A program made the translations under genes and the position numbers. DNA of 25,262 nt, from NCBI GenBank assembly GCA_002491115.1, contig DKVI01000109.1:24353-49614 (forward strand). The letters are read 5' to 3'. How positions within the stretch are numbered: the first letter of the stretch is position 1; every line of letters starts with the position of its first letter. The notes under the pieces are model-generated. The model was not told the origin of the DNA and made no database searches. It was given only the letters and a program-made list of their open reading frames with translations. Positions 23,667 through 25,262 of this stretch are shown piece after piece. The DNA comes from Lachnospiraceae bacterium UBA7182 (GTDB taxonomy: Bacteria > Bacillota > Clostridia > Lachnospirales > Lachnospiraceae).

Positions 23667-23758
23667 TTCCGCTCCACCCTTTCAAATGCCCGGTACCAGA
23701 TTGACTTCCAGCCGCTTCGCGTCTTGAATTCAATCCGGGCATTTGAAAGGATTCCGCT
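23667..23758. repeat. Intergenic palindromic repeat, copy B
   Basis: The left arm (23678-23693, CCTTTCAAATGCCCGG), a 6-base insertion TACCAG (23694-23699) and ATTGA (23700-23704) pair perfectly with the continuous right arm at 23730-23750 (21 base pairs in all). The apex contains GCCGCTTCGCGTCT, matching copy A apart from one base. The element is bounded by an exact 7-base direct repeat, TTCCGCT, at 23667-23673 and 23752-23758. It lies between the tRNA and the SH3-protein gene, with its left border 9 bases from that gene's ribosome binding site. Confidence 0.88.
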
Positions 23759-23794
23759 GTTTTTTTGTTGCAACCGACTTTAGAGTATAAAAAA

Positions 23795-23868
23795 TGCACC
23801 TGACAAGATTCGAACTTGCGACACCGGGCGTCGGAGGCCCGTGCTCTATCCAGCTGAGCTACAGGTGC
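23795..23868 (-). tRNA. tRNA-Arg (anticodon CCG)
   Basis: A complete cloverleaf of 74 bases on the minus strand. The acceptor GCACCTG/CAGGTGC, D-stem GCTC/GAGC with a 9-base loop containing GG, anticodon stem CGGGC/GCCCG with loop CTCCGAC (anticodon CCG, reading CGG), 5-base variable loop GTGTC, and T-arm GCAAG-TTCGAAT-CTTGT are all present, with discriminator A. CCA is not encoded. A run of T (TTTTTTATAC on the minus strand) follows almost at once and probably ends transcription. It stands alone, with no neighbouring tRNA. Confidence 0.96.
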
Positions 23869-23887
23869 TTGGATGATTACTTCAATT

Positions 23888-23916
23888 ATCATACACCAAC
23901 TTTCTCATATATGCAA
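23888..23916 (-). promoter_or_regulatory. Promoter of tRNA-Arg
   Basis: On the minus strand TTGCAT (23911-23916), a 17-base spacer and TATGAT (23888-23893). The -10 box ends about 20 bases from the mature 5' end of the tRNA, as expected for a short 5' leader removed by RNase P. Confidence 0.7.
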
Positions 23917-23989
23917 GCATTTTTTGTAACAATTTTGTAACAAAGACGAACAACCGCCTGTAAAGAACTTTATTCAGACAGATAACAGG

Positions 23990-24024
23990 AAAGCGGACAT
24001 ATCTCGAAATGACATGTCCGCTTT
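23990..24024. terminator. Hairpin terminator of the DUF5688 gene
   Basis: AAAGCGGACAT (23990-24000) pairs perfectly with ATGTCCGCTTT (24014-24024) across a 13-base loop, 13 bases after the stop of the DUF5688-type gene on the minus strand. Only the T's of the stem itself supply a U run, so it may be a weak terminator. Confidence 0.55.
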
Positions 24025-24037
24025 GCCGGAATCTTAT

Positions 24038-24916
24038 TTATAAAACCGTAAAAATCTGCTTTAACTGTCCTGTAACAGACGAGTAAAAATACACGTTTCC
24101 GCTCAGGAAATCTTCCGGGCTCACACAGTTTTCATTCACCTCCTGCACCAGAGTACATAAGTCTTCCGGCGTTGTTGCAAAACTCCCCGGAAGAAGGATC
24201 AGTTCATGAATACTGCTCGGAAGTACATAATAATCTTCTCCCAGGCGTTTGTAACACATACGCTGTACTTCGGGATCTACAATCACGGCGGCGCCATACT
24301 CTTTTCTTCCGTTGGTCAGAATATACATCCCGCTGCTCCCGGATTCAATTCCGCAGCTTTCTAAAAATGTCTCCATCGGTTCTATGGAAACCGACAGACC
24401 GGACATATTTTTAGATGCCGTACGGTACAATTCTCCCATCGTAATCCCCCAATGTTCCAGATGACTTGTATAGATCAGCGCCGTGGCATCCGGCACGATT
24501 CGTTCCGGGATCCTTAAATAAAACACGATCGCCATATCCAGCCAGGGAAGCCATGGCGCTTTGGCAAGGAATTCTTCATTTTTTCTTTTGGAAATCAGCC
24601 GATAGAAAATCTTACTTTTCATGCTGTTGTAATCCAGAAGCTTCAGCAGATCGTCCTCCGGCAGAACCCGGCTCTCCCTTTGTATTTTCAGAACCAGTTC
24701 CGCGATCTTTCCCAGTTCTTCCGGCCCCATTCCTTCCCGATAATACTGGTTTACATAGACTGTAGGCTGTTCCCGCCGTCCTTCCATATGATAAGAAAAT
24801 CCGTCCAGTCTGACTCCGTTGTTTTTTAATACCTGAACCTGACGGATTTCTTCTCCGTCCTTCGTCCGCGCCATCACACATTGTTCCAACCGCATCAAAA
24901 AATGCTCATACGTCAT
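24038..24916 (-). CDS. DUF5688-family protein (292 aa)
   Basis: Resembles the DUF5688 group, abundant and multi-copy in Lachnospiraceae and of unknown function. Recognisable features are the N-terminal MTYEHFLMRLEQCVMARTKD; VQVLKNNGVRLDGFSYH; a PTVYVNQYYREG segment; and the C-terminal half with GMYILTNGRKEYGAAVIVDP, EDYYVLPSSIHELILLPGS and a final VSPEDFLSGNVYFYS. No signal peptide or membrane span is present, so it is probably cytoplasmic. I start at the ATG at 24916, preceded by AAGGAAAT. An in-frame start at 25021 would include the promoter. It has its own promoter and a following hairpin, so it is a single-gene unit. Confidence 0.82.
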   Translation of the reverse strand: MTYEHFLMRLEQCVMARTKDGEEIRQVQVLKNNGVRLDGFSYHMEGRREQPTVYVNQYYREGMGPEELGKIAELVLKIQRESRVLPEDDLLKLLDYNSMKSKIFYRLISKRKNEEFLAKAPWLPWLDMAIVFYLRIPERIVPDATALIYTSHLEHWGITMGELYRTASKNMSGLSVSIEPMETFLESCGIESGSSGMYILTNGRKEYGAAVIVDPEVQRMCYKRLGEDYYVLPSSIHELILLPGSFATTPEDLCTLVQEVNENCVSPEDFLSGNVYFYSSVTGQLKQIFTVL

Positions 24917-24992
24917 ATATTTCCTTTCTGTTTCTGCTATCGTCCTGTGGAAATTTGTGCGAACTGCACAAGAATGTTTTATATCTGGTTTT

Positions 24993-25021
24993 ACTATACA
25001 ACATTTAGCCACTTTTTGCAA
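24993..25021 (-). promoter_or_regulatory. Promoter of the DUF5688 gene
   Basis: On the minus strand TTGCAA (25016-25021), a 17-base spacer and TATAGT (24993-24998). The leader to the ATG at 24916 is about 70 bases and contains a short GTGC/GCAC hairpin. Confidence 0.65.
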
Positions 25022-25170
25022 CCAAAAACCTTGAATCAGGCATTTTTTTTGTATATATATAACAAATTCGGAACTGTCACTTCACGACAGCCCCGTGAGC
25101 CTGCGCAGGAAGTCTTTTTGCCCGGTCCGGCGTATATTGCCCGGATTTGATACTTGCATCTTCGCTTTTT

Positions 25171-25199
25171 TTGTAGTACAGTATCTGTGCGGATATAAT
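25171..25199 (+). promoter_or_regulatory. Plus-strand promoter leading out of the window
   Basis: TTGTAG (25171-25176), a 17-base spacer and a perfect TATAAT (25194-25199). No gene begins before the window ends, so its target lies beyond 25262. The rest of 25022-25262 is AT-rich non-coding sequence with nothing else I can identify. Confidence 0.45.
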
Positions 25200-25262
25200 T
25201 TTATATAAAATTTTTCACTGGCATGTCGCCAAAAAAATTCCACAGAAAATAACATAATAAGA

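Noticed and set aside
23596..23892. Minus-strand open frame starting MIIEVIIQAPVAQLDRARAS
   Set aside because: It is the familiar spurious translation across a tRNA gene (tRNA-Arg at 23795-23868) and the palindromic repeat.

Overview
The window comes from a Gram-positive anaerobe of the Clostridia, most likely a Lachnospiraceae gut bacterium. The indications are the MutS/MutL/MiaA/YnbB gene order, a DUF5688-type protein, GGAGG-type ribosome binding sites, and a giant BspA-like leucine-rich-repeat surface protein ending in the 'KGKGNY' repeats common in this family. The genus cannot be told from the sequence.

Layout. (1) 1-8050 is an AT-rich accessory region: a hairpin repeat, a 55-residue membrane peptide, a stretch of decayed coding sequence, a 2349-residue secreted LRR protein (561-7610, minus) and a divergent small XRE-type regulator (7732-8001, plus). 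(2) 8077-9447 is a small genomic insertion. A 144-bp direct duplication of the 3' end of the neighbouring flavoprotein gene flanks a Phd/YefM-type antitoxin and PIN-domain toxin pair (8531-9177, plus). The toxin-antitoxin promoter lies across an 11-bp palindrome. (3) 9280-23648 is a long, nearly unbroken minus-strand block. In transcription order it reads: SH3-domain membrane protein, small helical protein, RluF-like pseudouridine synthase, NAD-dependent DNA ligase, MscS channel, MutS, MutL, MiaA, YnbB-like PLP enzyme, an unknown 314-residue protein and a BaiN/HI0933-type flavoprotein. From mscS to the flavoprotein the genes are separated by at most 16 bases or overlap by 4, so they probably form one transcription unit centred on mismatch repair and tRNA modification. 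(4) 23795-24916 holds a tRNA-Arg(CCG) with a clear promoter and a DUF5688 gene with its own promoter. The last 240 bases carry a plus-strand promoter pointing out of the window.

The most interesting structure lies between and around the genes. Two intergenic palindromes (21161-21253 and 23667-23758) share the same unusual architecture: a long stem whose left arm has a 6-base insertion TAC(TG/CA)G, a conserved apex, and TTC(C)GCT at both ends. They sit directly in front of the Shine-Dalgarno sequences of ligA and of the SH3-protein gene. A solo copy of the end motif sits in the same place in front of mscS. They look like a miniature mobile or REP-like family that supplies part of the 5' leader. 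One copy also encodes the last ten or so residues and the stop codon of the pseudouridine synthase. The second main observation is the toxin-antitoxin insertion at the 3' end of the flavoprotein gene, which left behind a displaced, nonsense-mutated gene end.
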